From: an uncultured Pedobacter sp.
GTDB taxonomy: Bacteria > Bacteroidota > Bacteroidia > Sphingobacteriales > Sphingobacteriaceae
NCBI GenBank assembly: GCA_946478755.1
Contig: CAMLDJ010000197.1
Location: 1 to 9,993, forward strand
Length of the DNA: 9,993 nucleotides
Reading direction: 5' to 3'
Position 1 is the stretch's first letter; each line of letters starts with the position of its first letter. The position numbers and the translations under genes are program-made. Shown piece after piece: positions 1 to 6,521 of this stretch. The notes under the pieces are model-generated. The model was not told where the DNA came from, made no database searches, and saw only the letters and a list, made by a program, of their open reading frames with translations.

Positions 1-63
1 ACAATTAGCGCCGCAGCTTTATCATAATAAATAAACCACAATTGAATCCTTATTGTTAATTTT

Positions 64-1083
64 ATGCCTATGGAAAAAGTAATTGTAACGGGCTTACTGG
101 CCTTTGGCATGTCTGGAAAAGTATTTCATGCACCATTCATAGATGCACACCCTGGTTTCAGGTTTCATGCGGTATTGGAGCGCAATCAGAAAAAAACAGC
201 AGCAGATTATCCAGGTGTCAAAAGTTATGATACTTTTGAAGAGCTGATCTCAGATCAGGAAATTGAACTCGTAATCGTCAATACGCCAAACTTTACCCAT
301 GCAGATTACACACGCCGGAGCCTTCAGGCAGGAAAGCATGTTCTTGTCGAAAAACCTTTCACTGCGACATCAGCCGAAGCAAAAGAATTATTTGACTTGG
401 CCAGAACCGTCGGAAAAAAGATCTTTGTTTACCATAACCGGAGATGGGACAGCGATTGTACCTCCATCCAAAAAGTAGTAAATAGCGGGCAACTCGGTCA
501 GCTCAATGAAGTCCATTACCGGTATGACCGCTATAGAAAAGCCATTGGTCCGAAAACATTCAAGGAAGAACCACAACCTGCAAGTGGATTACTATATGAT
601 CTGGGCCCTCATCTGCTGGATCAGGCCATCAGCTTATTCGGTAAACCTCAGTCCTTCTATAAGGTATTGGGAAAGCATCGGGAAAAGACCAAAGTAGATG
701 ATTACTTTATGATCCATTTGACCTATCCGAATGATCTTCATGTATTCCTGACTTCGAGCCTGTTAGTTGCAGATCCTCAAAAAGCTTTTGTACTTCACGG
801 ATCAACCGGATCATTTGTAAAGGGACGATCGGATGTACAGGAAGAGCAGCTCTTAAACGGGATGAAACTGAGCCATCCTGCTTACGGCATAGAAGCTTCT
901 GAAAACAAAGGCCGCTTAACCGTTATGGATGATCAGGGGACCCCACATGTAAGCTATATTGATTCCGAAAACGGGAACTACATTGGCTTATTTGAAGCCG
1001 TTTACCAATCGATAGTCAATAACACTTCGTACCCGGTCACTGAAGAGCAGATCCTGACACAACTGGAAATACTTGAGGCCTAG
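64..1083 (+). CDS. Gfo/Idh/MocA family oxidoreductase (YdgJ-like)
   Basis: Predicted cytoplasmic NAD(P)-dependent oxidoreductase of 339 residues. The N-terminal Rossmann fold (about 1-120) starts with a strand and the glycine-rich turn GLLAFGMSGKVFHAPF (10-25), the version seen in the YdgJ branch rather than the textbook GxGxxG. The family signature EKP is at 96-98, followed by HNRRWDSD (124-131) and YDLGPHLLDQA in the C-terminal alpha/beta substrate domain; the last two are strongly YdgJ-like as I recall that family. The substrate is not readable from sequence; relatives act on sugars, inositols or related polyols. The length is slightly below the usual 345-350, ending soon after the expected last helix. 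The start ATG at 64 gives MPMEKV; the ATG at 70 is an equally possible start. The next gene begins 3 nt after the stop, so the two are probably co-transcribed. Family assignment is firm, reaction unknown. Confidence 0.93.
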   Translation: MPMEKVIVTGLLAFGMSGKVFHAPFIDAHPGFRFHAVLERNQKKTAADYPGVKSYDTFEELISDQEIELVIVNTPNFTHADYTRRSLQAGKHVLVEKPFTATSAEAKELFDLARTVGKKIFVYHNRRWDSDCTSIQKVVNSGQLGQLNEVHYRYDRYRKAIGPKTFKEEPQPASGLLYDLGPHLLDQAISLFGKPQSFYKVLGKHREKTKVDDYFMIHLTYPNDLHVFLTSSLLVADPQKAFVLHGSTGSFVKGRSDVQEEQLLNGMKLSHPAYGIEASENKGRLTVMDDQGTPHVSYIDSENGNYIGLFEAVYQSIVNNTSYPVTEEQILTQLEILEA

Positions 1084-1086
1084 GTT

Positions 1087-1866
1087 ATGCACACCATACT
1101 ATTTGTGCTCCTTCCCCTACTCGTTATTACGCTTTATTTTATCCTGCGCAACAAGACTGCCAAGTATAAAAAAACACATACGCTTACATTCGAGGAACTG
1201 GAGCTACTTGCTAAACATGTCAATTTTTATCAACGGCTGAATGCGGAACATAAATTGAAATTCGAGCATAAATTAGCCGTATTTTTAAGTGAGGTGAGAC
1301 TTGAAGGTGTTGGCCTGGCCGTGGAAGCATTGGACAGAGTGTTGGTTGCTTCCAGTGCCGTTATACCCATCTTTGGTTTCGAAAACTGGAGGTATAAAAA
1401 CCTGAGTACAGTGCTTATATACCCCGATACATTCAACAAAGATTTCCAATTTGAAGGTGGCGAAAGAAGTATTCTTGGCATGGTAGGCGAAGGTTATATG
1501 AACGGACAAATGATATTGTCGCGCTCGGCATTGTTACTTGGTTTCTCTAATGCTGCAGACAAAGAAAATACTGCAATCCATGAGTTTGTCCATTTACTGG
1601 ACAAATCTGATGGTGCTACAGATGGGATACCTGATCAACTGATGCGGCATGAATATATCAGGCCCTGGCTAAAAATGATCCATCAGGAAATGCAGCAGAT
1701 AGAACGCGGTAAATCTGACATTAATCCATATGCCCTTACCAATGAAGCAGAGTTTTTTGCCGTTGTGTCAGAATACTTCTTTGAAAAACCGGAGCAGCTA
1801 AAACTCAAACATCCTGAACTTTACAGGATGTTATCAGAAACTTTTCTCCAGGATCTTACAGAATAG
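1087..1866 (+). CDS. MtfA-type (peptidase family M90) zinc-dependent peptidase, membrane-anchored
   Basis: A 259-residue protein with one N-terminal hydrophobic segment (about 3-20) followed by basic residues, suggesting an inner-membrane anchor with the body in the cytoplasm. The zinc-peptidase motif HEFVH is at 165-169 (ligands His165 and His169, catalytic Glu166), followed by LLDKSDG, matching the HEFAHKLD pattern of MtfA. The downstream AEFFAVVSEYFFEKPEQL (221-238) supplies the expected third ligand, Glu222. The preceding segment GQMILSRSALL (140-150) corresponds to the 'vvLSW' region of the family. E. coli MtfA (265 aa) is an aminopeptidase that binds the repressor Mlc and so links to glucose uptake; whether this holds in Bacteroidota is unknown. 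The gene starts 3 nt after the oxidoreductase stop, which favours co-transcription and perhaps translational coupling. It ends 1 nt from the convergent hydrolase gene. Confidence 0.9.
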   Translation: MHTILFVLLPLLVITLYFILRNKTAKYKKTHTLTFEELELLAKHVNFYQRLNAEHKLKFEHKLAVFLSEVRLEGVGLAVEALDRVLVASSAVIPIFGFENWRYKNLSTVLIYPDTFNKDFQFEGGERSILGMVGEGYMNGQMILSRSALLLGFSNAADKENTAIHEFVHLLDKSDGATDGIPDQLMRHEYIRPWLKMIHQEMQQIERGKSDINPYALTNEAEFFAVVSEYFFEKPEQLKLKHPELYRMLSETFLQDLTE

Positions 1867-1867
1867 C

Positions 1868-2857
1868 CTAGAGACTGCCTAATAGCGCTACCTCAAATTC
1901 TGTAGGTATTTCTATATGTGGAATATGGCCGCAAGCATCAAATTCTATGAGCTTGGCTCCGGGAATCCTGGCAGCCGTCTGCTTACCTAGAAATCGATAT
2001 TGTCCATATAAGGCCTGCTGGTCCGGACTAAGCAGCCCTTTTCCGACAATCGTCTTATCTTGCTTACCAATGAATAAAACGGTGGGAACCCTAATGTTGA
2101 TGAATTCATGCACCACCGGCTGTTCGTAGATCATGGTATATGTCATGGCCGCCACCCTTGCCCATCTTGGAAAATCAGCACTATTGGTAACACCACCAGC
2201 AATACGCACCAGCTCTTCATATTCCGGCTTCCATCTGGTAAAATAAGAACTTTGATAGTACTTCCTAACGCTTTCAGCTGTAGACTTCAACTCCACTGCA
2301 TATTGCTGATCCGTAGTGACATAAGGAATAAATTTACGGTAATCCTCCAATCCTATCGGATTTTCCAGCAATAGCTTTTCTGTTTGCTCAGGAAACATCA
2401 GCGCAAAACGGGTAGCCAGCATGCCTCCCATGGAATGTCCCAGCAGACTTACCTTCTGGATTCCAAGTGCTCCGAGCAGGGCTTTATTCCATGCGGCCAT
2501 TTGATGAAAGCTATAATGGATGAAAGGTTTTGAAGATTTACCAAAGCCGATCTGGTCCGGGACCACAACCCTGAATCCTCTGTTGGTTAAGGCTTTGATC
2601 ACACCCGACCAATAATAGCCTCCAAAATTTTTGCCATGAAAAAGCATCACCGTTCTGCCATTTGCCAATTGGGTTGGTGCTATGTCCATATAGGCCATTC
2701 GTACATCCTGACCTTCAACCGAAATAGGAAAATATTTTATTGGATAAGCGTAGTTGACATTTTCTAAGGTAGTCGACAAGGTATCCGTTTTTTGGGCAAG
2801 TGCAGCCAGCGTGGAGACACAAAAGATAAGGAGGGATAATGATATTCTTTTTAACAT
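1868..2857 (-). CDS. Secreted alpha/beta hydrolase
   Basis: A 329-residue alpha/beta-hydrolase-fold protein. The chosen start (ATG at 2857) gives MLKRISLSLLIFCVSTLAALAQ-type N-terminus in which about 22 residues form a signal peptide ending ALA-Q, so export is likely. An in-frame ATG at 2911 would add 18 residues in front of the signal peptide and overlaps a candidate -7 box, so I reject it. In the 329-residue numbering the nucleophile elbow GHSMGG places Ser142; HGKNFGG (about 74-80) is the oxyanion-hole HG motif; Asp267 (IGKQD) and His311 (ACGHIPH) complete the triad. The sequence resembles haloalkane-dehalogenase/epoxide-hydrolase-like and lactonase-like members, but the substrate cannot be named. 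It is transcribed alone, after the 11-bp repeat array, and converges on the peptidase gene with no room for a terminator. Fold and triad are firm; function is open. Confidence 0.9.
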   Translation of the reverse strand: MLKRISLSLLIFCVSTLAALAQKTDTLSTTLENVNYAYPIKYFPISVEGQDVRMAYMDIAPTQLANGRTVMLFHGKNFGGYYWSGVIKALTNRGFRVVVPDQIGFGKSSKPFIHYSFHQMAAWNKALLGALGIQKVSLLGHSMGGMLATRFALMFPEQTEKLLLENPIGLEDYRKFIPYVTTDQQYAVELKSTAESVRKYYQSSYFTRWKPEYEELVRIAGGVTNSADFPRWARVAAMTYTMIYEQPVVHEFINIRVPTVLFIGKQDKTIVGKGLLSPDQQALYGQYRFLGKQTAARIPGAKLIEFDACGHIPHIEIPTEFEVALLGSL

Positions 2858-2898
2858 GAGGGGTTTTTGGATCAAACAATAAATGGTAGCGAAAGTTC

Positions 2899-2906
2899 TA
2901 AACTTA
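2899..2906 (-). promoter_or_regulatory. Candidate -7 box for the hydrolase gene
   Basis: The minus strand reads TAAGTTTA, 7 of 8 matches to the Bacteroidota -7 consensus TAnnTTTG. A weak TTTC lies 21 nt further upstream in the -33 position. It would give a leader of roughly 35 nt to the ATG at 2857. Single matches of this kind are common in AT-rich DNA. Confidence 0.3.
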
Positions 2907-3004
2907 CACATAATTTATTCTTTGAAGGAAATTTAAACGTAACACCCTTAAGACAGGGTTAAAGCAGATAGCTATAAGTGTCCGGGTGATATGCTTTTTT
3001 AATA

Positions 3005-3037
3005 GGATTCAAACAGGATTCAAACAGGTTGAAAACT
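3005..3037. repeat. 11-bp tandem repeat, block A (GGATTCAAACA)
   Basis: Two identical copies of GGATTCAAACA (3005-3015, 3016-3026) are followed by a degenerate third unit GGTTGAAAACT (3027-3037), at an exact 11-bp period. The shared core AAACAGG (3011-3017, 3022-3028) is the reverse complement of the CCTGTTT core in block B, so the two blocks face each other. Confidence 0.85.
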
Positions 3038-3046
3038 ATATCAATG

Positions 3047-3090
3047 ACCCTGTTTGCACCCTGTTTAGACCCTGTTTACACCCTGTTTAC
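3047..3090. repeat. 11-bp tandem repeat, block B (ACCCTGTTTNN, four copies)
   Basis: Four contiguous units, ACCCTGTTTGC, ACCCTGTTTAG, ACCCTGTTTAC and ACCCTGTTTAC, start at 3047, 3058, 3069 and 3080. The first nine bases are identical in all four; only the last two vary. The period is about one helical turn. Against block A, CAAACAGG (3021-3028) pairs with CCTGTTTG (3049-3056), and AAACAGG (3011-3017) with CCTGTTT (3060-3066), separated by a symmetric 3x3 internal loop. The array lies about 190-235 bp upstream of the hydrolase start and 75-120 bp downstream of the receptor stop. Confidence 0.92.
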
Positions 3091-3163
3091 ATATGGGATA
3101 CCTTGCACACTGCCCGAACGTTTTATAGGAGCGGTACTCAGTCTAACCCAAGCCCATATTGAA

Positions 3164-5464
3164 TTATAAAAATGGAACAGAAATACCAAAGGTAACATTC
3201 CGGCCGGGGTTATAAATTCCCACAGGTTTGTATCTGCTTAAATGATTGTAATATTCCTTGTTTAAAAGGTTTTGGCCGGTTATCCAAATGTTAAACCTTC
3301 CCTTTTTTGTTGTTATACTTGTTCCGACACCTGCATCCAGTAAGGTGTATCCATCGGTTTGGGTTTCAAAACTATCAAACCGGGCCTGCTTGAATGTATT
3401 GGTTATACCAACTTTAACATAAGTATCAGCAAGCCCTTTTATGCTGGGCTCAAATCTGATGTCATTGCTAACTGTTGCAGCCGGAATAAATGGAAGTGGC
3501 GCATCCGTGGCTCTGTTCAGGCCTTTTGTATAAGAAAAAGAGTTTTCGAAATGCAGCGACTTTACCAGGTGAACGTCGACAGAGGCCTCTCCACCGAACA
3601 AGTCCGCATTCGTTTGCACATAACGGTAAACCGGCAAAATTTCTATGCTTCCGTCCTCATTTTCTAAAGGAATGGTCTCATTATGGAAATTTCCAGGATA
3701 GATATAATTGAAGATTCTGTTCGCATACGCATTCAGTCCGAAGGTCACCTTGTCGGCCGTATACGTTAACCCGAGATCAAATTGTACACTCGTTTCCTGT
3801 TTTAGGTTACTGTTTCCCATTTCATACCTGAATGTACCCTCATGCCTCCCATTTGCACCCAGCTCAGCAATATTGGGCGCCCTGAAACCTGAGCCCGCAT
3901 TACCCTTAAACACCAGGTTCTTTGCCAGTTCGAAAGCAAATCCCAATGATCCGGATACATTTGAAAAGTCGTTTTTAAACCCTGTAAAAACTTGTTCCCC
4001 ATTAAAATTCAGATCTTTTCCGTTAATTATTTTGAAATCATAACGCAACCCGCCATTAATGGCCCCTTTGCTGAAACTTCGTTTTAGATACATAAACGCA
4101 CCAATGTTATTGCTGTGATAATCCGGGATCAAAAATTCTTCTCCATGGTTTTCATTCTCCTGATACATCCCCTGGATACCAATAGCTGGCTGCCAGCTGC
4201 CCAGGTTAGGGAAATTATACTTAACATCATAAGTATAGGATTCGAGATTGAGGTTTAAACCTGGATCCTGTAAAGTCTCTTCAAATTCTTTCCTGATATT
4301 GTGCTGAAAAGCAAAAACGGTTTTCAGCTGTCCGCTGCCCAGGATAATATTACTGTTTAATGCGGCCCGGTAATGGATAATGTCCTGAAGCGGCAGCCCT
4401 AATCTTCTTTCCTTTGCCTGCGACTGGCTGATGACATCTCCATCCTCATTTAAATAGTTGCCTCCCTTGTCAGGGCCTTCTTCAACCAGGCCAATATTGG
4501 TATGAAAGCGGGAAAAGGTAAGATGAGAATAACCCCAGCTTTTGTTTAAACCGAGCATTCCATTAAAATTCAATTCGTCGAATCCTGAGTTAGGAACAGT
4601 GGCGTCCTTATAACCAAAGCCGTAAGCATTTTTATAAGATGCACGGCCACGGTATACAAAACCATCCTCATTGCCCTGGAGCATTAGGGATGAGGCCGTA
4701 AGGCCATTATTGGTGCTATAAGATGAAGTAAAGGAACCATTTTGTACACCTGGCGCTGGAACAAGGTCGTCGATCACATTAATGACCCCGCCGAGTGCAT
4801 CAGAGCCGTACAGTAAGCTGGCTGGTCCCTTTAAAATCTCTACCCTGGCGGCAGAAAACTGATCAACCTCAATTCCATGCTCATCACCCCATTGCTGAGC
4901 TTCTTCCCTTGCACCGTCGACCATGGTTAACACCCTGTTATAGCCAAGTCCTCTGATAATCGGTTTTGAGATGGCTCCACCTGTGCTTACTTGAGAAACG
5001 CCTGGAATCTTTGCGATCGCATCAATCAGGTTTGTGCCGGCAGACTGGGCCAGCGCTGCTTTGCCGACGGTAACCACCGACAAACTGTTGGTTTTATTAT
5101 TTGAACTAAAGGGGGAACCGGTAATGACCACCTCAGCGCTTTCAATAATTGAAGGCGATAAGGAAATGATCAAATTGTTCTGTCGGGACAAATCAACACT
5201 CTCGGCATGTGTTTTATACCCGATGAAGCGCACTTCAAGTAAAAACCTTCCTTTGGCAGGGACGCTCTTTAAAATAAACTCGCCTTCACTATTGGTGGTC
5301 GTAACCACCTTCAAGTCGGTGATATAAATGGTGGCACCAGCTAGTGGAGCGTGATTGGAGGCGTCTATAACCTTGCCTTTAAACTGGGCGACTTCTGTTG
5401 CAAAACTTAGAACAGGGGAAAATATGCACAATGCTATATACAGTAAAAGATATACTCTTTTCAT
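3164..5464 (-). CDS. TonB-dependent outer-membrane receptor, ZnuD-like (probable metal uptake)
   Basis: A 766-residue outer-membrane receptor. The start at 5464 gives MKRVYLLLYIALCIF, a signal peptide cut near residue 22; an in-frame upstream start at 5518 would put 18 residues before the signal peptide and is unlikely. Order of domains: carboxypeptidase-regulatory-like beta sandwich (about 27-105), TonB-box-like EVVIT (111-115), plug (about 125-232) with IRGLGYNRVLTMVDG and VEILKGPASLLYGSDALGG, then the barrel to the C-terminal strand. Barrel features HGEEFLIPDY (440-449), FRAPNIAEL (527-535) and NGRHEGTFRYEMGNSNLK (538-555) resemble the ZnuD zinc-receptor group as I recall it (GEEAFVPP, RAPSADELYSNG, YEIGNPNLKPE). 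No SusD partner is present, arguing against glycan uptake. It lies 102 nt downstream of a His/Cys-rich protein gene on the same strand, with no clear terminator between. The TBDR class is firm; zinc, rather than copper, iron or a chelate, is inference. Confidence 0.93.
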   Translation of the reverse strand: MKRVYLLLYIALCIFSPVLSFATEVAQFKGKVIDASNHAPLAGATIYITDLKVVTTTNSEGEFILKSVPAKGRFLLEVRFIGYKTHAESVDLSRQNNLIISLSPSIIESAEVVITGSPFSSNNKTNSLSVVTVGKAALAQSAGTNLIDAIAKIPGVSQVSTGGAISKPIIRGLGYNRVLTMVDGAREEAQQWGDEHGIEVDQFSAARVEILKGPASLLYGSDALGGVINVIDDLVPAPGVQNGSFTSSYSTNNGLTASSLMLQGNEDGFVYRGRASYKNAYGFGYKDATVPNSGFDELNFNGMLGLNKSWGYSHLTFSRFHTNIGLVEEGPDKGGNYLNEDGDVISQSQAKERRLGLPLQDIIHYRAALNSNIILGSGQLKTVFAFQHNIRKEFEETLQDPGLNLNLESYTYDVKYNFPNLGSWQPAIGIQGMYQENENHGEEFLIPDYHSNNIGAFMYLKRSFSKGAINGGLRYDFKIINGKDLNFNGEQVFTGFKNDFSNVSGSLGFAFELAKNLVFKGNAGSGFRAPNIAELGANGRHEGTFRYEMGNSNLKQETSVQFDLGLTYTADKVTFGLNAYANRIFNYIYPGNFHNETIPLENEDGSIEILPVYRYVQTNADLFGGEASVDVHLVKSLHFENSFSYTKGLNRATDAPLPFIPAATVSNDIRFEPSIKGLADTYVKVGITNTFKQARFDSFETQTDGYTLLDAGVGTSITTKKGRFNIWITGQNLLNKEYYNHLSRYKPVGIYNPGRNVTFGISVPFL

Positions 5465-5566
5465 TAAAATATCGGTTTGAAAAACGATGACCGCAACATG
5501 TACTGCTGGGCGATCCAATTAAAATTGATAGAAAATTACGCAGACCGGTAAGGCCGCAGAAGCAGT

Positions 5567-5905
5567 TTAGGCTAGAGGAGGCCCCCTCAGGGCCAGATTA
5601 ATCAACTCAGTATAGGATCCGCTTTGCTTGCTATAAAACTTGGCCAAAGGCCTGCAAAAGAGGTAAACCTGGAAATGATGCTGAAACACAGTGTAATTCT
5701 TCTCAAAATGCGCCTGACAGATTAAGCAATGCTCTACCTGAGTGCCTACATGCAATTTATGCGTGCATTGTTTTTCATGCAGCATACATCTGATGGGTTC
5801 ATCATGATGATGATGGAATGCACTAAAAGGAGTAAGTGCCAGGGCAAATACCCAAAGCAACAAAAACGACAACAGCCGATGAATATGTAAATGATTTCTC
5901 CTCAA
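5567..5905 (-). CDS. Small His/Cys-rich exported protein, putative metal-binding
   Basis: A 112-residue protein. It has a basic, His-containing start, one hydrophobic segment (about 11-29) that could be a signal peptide or anchor, then HHHH (31-34), Cys40, Cys47, a CxxC pair (Cys60, Cys63) and many more His (43, 49, 52, 59, 66, 76, 77). It ends in LRGPPLA; a C-terminal RGPP/RAPP tail plus a CxxC is the layout I associate with DUF2946-like proteins, a guess that needs a profile search. The layout suggests periplasmic metal binding. The start codon appears to be TTG at 5905: an in-frame stop lies at 5912-5914 and the next ATG (residue 41) would delete the hydrophobic segment. It precedes the receptor gene on the same strand, and together they look like a metal-acquisition unit. 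A real gene seems likely because the signal-like segment, metal ligands and tail occur in sensible order; the exact start is uncertain. Confidence 0.75.
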   Translation of the reverse strand: MRRNHLHIHRLLSFLLLWVFALALTPFSAFHHHHDEPIRCMLHEKQCTHKLHVGTQVEHCLICQAHFEKNYTVFQHHFQVYLFCRPLAKFYSKQSGSYTELINLALRGPPLA

Positions 5906-5911
5906 TTCAGG

Positions 5912-5941
5912 CTAAAATTAATGAAATCTTTATCATTTCAA
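5912..5941 (-). promoter_or_regulatory. Candidate promoter of the His/Cys protein-receptor unit
   Basis: On the minus strand a TTG (5941-5939) is followed after 18 nt by TAATTTTA (5920-5913), 7 of 8 matches to TAnnTTTG. Transcription would start close to the TTG codon at 5905, implying a leaderless or nearly leaderless message. The 19-bp palindrome 5922-5940 fills the space between the two boxes. Confidence 0.35.
5922..5940. promoter_or_regulatory. Candidate Fur/Zur-family operator
   Basis: TGAAATCTTTATCATTTCA is a 19-bp imperfect palindrome around a central T. The outer six bases of each arm pair perfectly (TGAAAT/ATTTCA), and 7 of 9 positions pair overall. The 9-1-9 geometry is that of Fur-family boxes. 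It lies 17 bp upstream of the His/Cys gene within its candidate promoter, where a bound repressor would block RNA polymerase. Which regulator binds, if any, is not shown. Confidence 0.35.
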
Positions 5942-5957
5942 GGACTAATACAACAAG

Positions 5958-5979
5958 ATTGCGTTTATGTGACCGCAAT
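5958..5979. repeat. Inverted repeat ATTGCG-N10-CGCAAT in the divergent intergenic region
   Basis: Perfect 6-bp arms (5958-5963 and 5974-5979) around a 10-bp spacer put the two half-sites 16 bp apart centre to centre, about 1.5 helical turns. It lies between the metal unit and the response-regulator gene. It could be a second operator or chance. Confidence 0.3.
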
Positions 5980-6055
5980 TTTGATGATCTCCTGCCTATT
6001 AAAAAGATATTGTTTAAAAAAAACAAAAAATAAATAAACAAAGAAATCTACTTAA

Positions 6056-6063
6056 TATATTTG
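6056..6063 (+). promoter_or_regulatory. Candidate -7 box for the response-regulator gene
   Basis: TATATTTG is a full match to TAnnTTTG. No convincing -33 box is seen, but a long A-rich tract (about 6013-6047) lies just upstream and might compensate. It overlaps the possible TTG start at 6061, which favours the TTG at 6088 as start, after a leader of about 20 nt. Confidence 0.45.
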
Positions 6064-6087
6064 TATATAATAAATACCCCTTTTGCT

Positions 6088-6480
6088 TTGAGAAAAAAAC
6101 CTGCGACATATAAAAAGATTCTTGTAATAGAAGACAACCATGCTATTCTTGATGTGATCACTTTGATCTTGCAAAGCGAGTCTTATAAAGTAACCGGATT
6201 AAATAAAAGTGTTGACATGATGGCGCACATTGATCAGCATGATCCAGATCTTCTCATCCTCGATATTATGCTTCCTGATGGGGATGGAAGGGAGCTGCTG
6301 AAACAGTTAAGGATAAACCAGGCCACAGCGAACTTACCCGTATTGATGATCTCCGCAAAGTATACTGCCCAGAACATAGAGCACGGTGAATATAAACCAA
6401 ATGGTTTTTTGCCAAAACCTTTTGATATTGATGATTTACTCGACCGTATTGAAGGCATTCTTGCAGGGAAGACCTATTAA
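6088..6480 (+). CDS. Single-domain response regulator (CheY-like receiver)
   Basis: A 130-residue protein that is almost entirely one receiver domain. In this numbering the acidic pair is Glu15-Asp16 (VIEDN), the phosphoacceptor is Asp59 (LLILDIMLPDGDG), the switch Ser is Ser89 (MISAK) and the conserved Lys is Lys110 (FLPKPF). All residues needed for phosphorylation are present and there is no output domain, so it should act by protein contact or in a phosphorelay. No histidine kinase is adjacent, making it an orphan here. No ATG is available: the candidates are TTG at 6088 (used, MRKKPATYKKILVIEDN) and TTG at 6061 (nine residues longer, but inside a perfect -7 box). The NTF2-like gene follows after 41 nt on the same strand, so they may share a transcript. 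The receiver assignment is firm; start and partner are not. Confidence 0.9.
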   Translation: MRKKPATYKKILVIEDNHAILDVITLILQSESYKVTGLNKSVDMMAHIDQHDPDLLILDIMLPDGDGRELLKQLRINQATANLPVLMISAKYTAQNIEHGEYKPNGFLPKPFDIDDLLDRIEGILAGKTY

Positions 6481-6521
6481 AAAACAGATAATTGTTGTAA
6501 GTTAGATGGAAATAATGCGAT

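Larger units (their letters stand above)
2858..3163. other. Intergenic region between hydrolase and receptor genes
   Basis: This 306-bp stretch holds no convincing reading frame or RNA gene. It contains a candidate hydrolase promoter (2899-2906), an isolated ACAGGGT (2953-2959), the two opposed blocks of 11-bp repeats (3005-3037 and 3047-3090), and a 7-bp inverted pair ATATGGG/CCCATAT (3091-3097 and 3153-3159) with a 55-nt loop. No stem followed by a T-run stands out as a receptor terminator. The repeat block, which can fold into a stem, is the only candidate. Confidence 0.7.

Noticed and set aside
2858..2911. Longer hydrolase N-terminus from the ATG at 2911
   Set aside because: It would place 18 polar residues in front of a clear signal peptide, and the ATG overlaps a candidate -7 box.
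2961..3000. AAAGCA...TGCTTT followed by Ts, a possible plus-strand terminator
   Set aside because: The arms are only 6 bp with a mismatch and a loop of more than 20 nt, and no plus-strand gene ends there.
3091..3159. ATATGGG/CCCATAT inverted pair after the receptor stop
   Set aside because: The arms are 7 bp and AT-rich, with a 55-nt loop and no T-run, so neither a terminator nor a convincing operator.
3708..4043. A 111-codon plus-strand frame inside the receptor gene
   Set aside because: It lies fully antisense to an intact TonB-dependent receptor with continuous domain structure, and its composition (Ser, Pro, Leu-rich) is typical of a shadow frame.
5465..5566. Possible cobalamin or other riboswitch in front of the receptor gene
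   Set aside because: The gap is only 102 nt and I see no conserved B12-box-like core or strong paired architecture; the receptor motifs also point away from BtuB.
5836..6033. A 65-codon plus-strand reading frame over the start of the His/Cys gene
   Set aside because: It is antisense to the better supported His/Cys gene, has no recognisable domain, and its C-terminal Lys-rich end only reflects the A-rich promoter tract.
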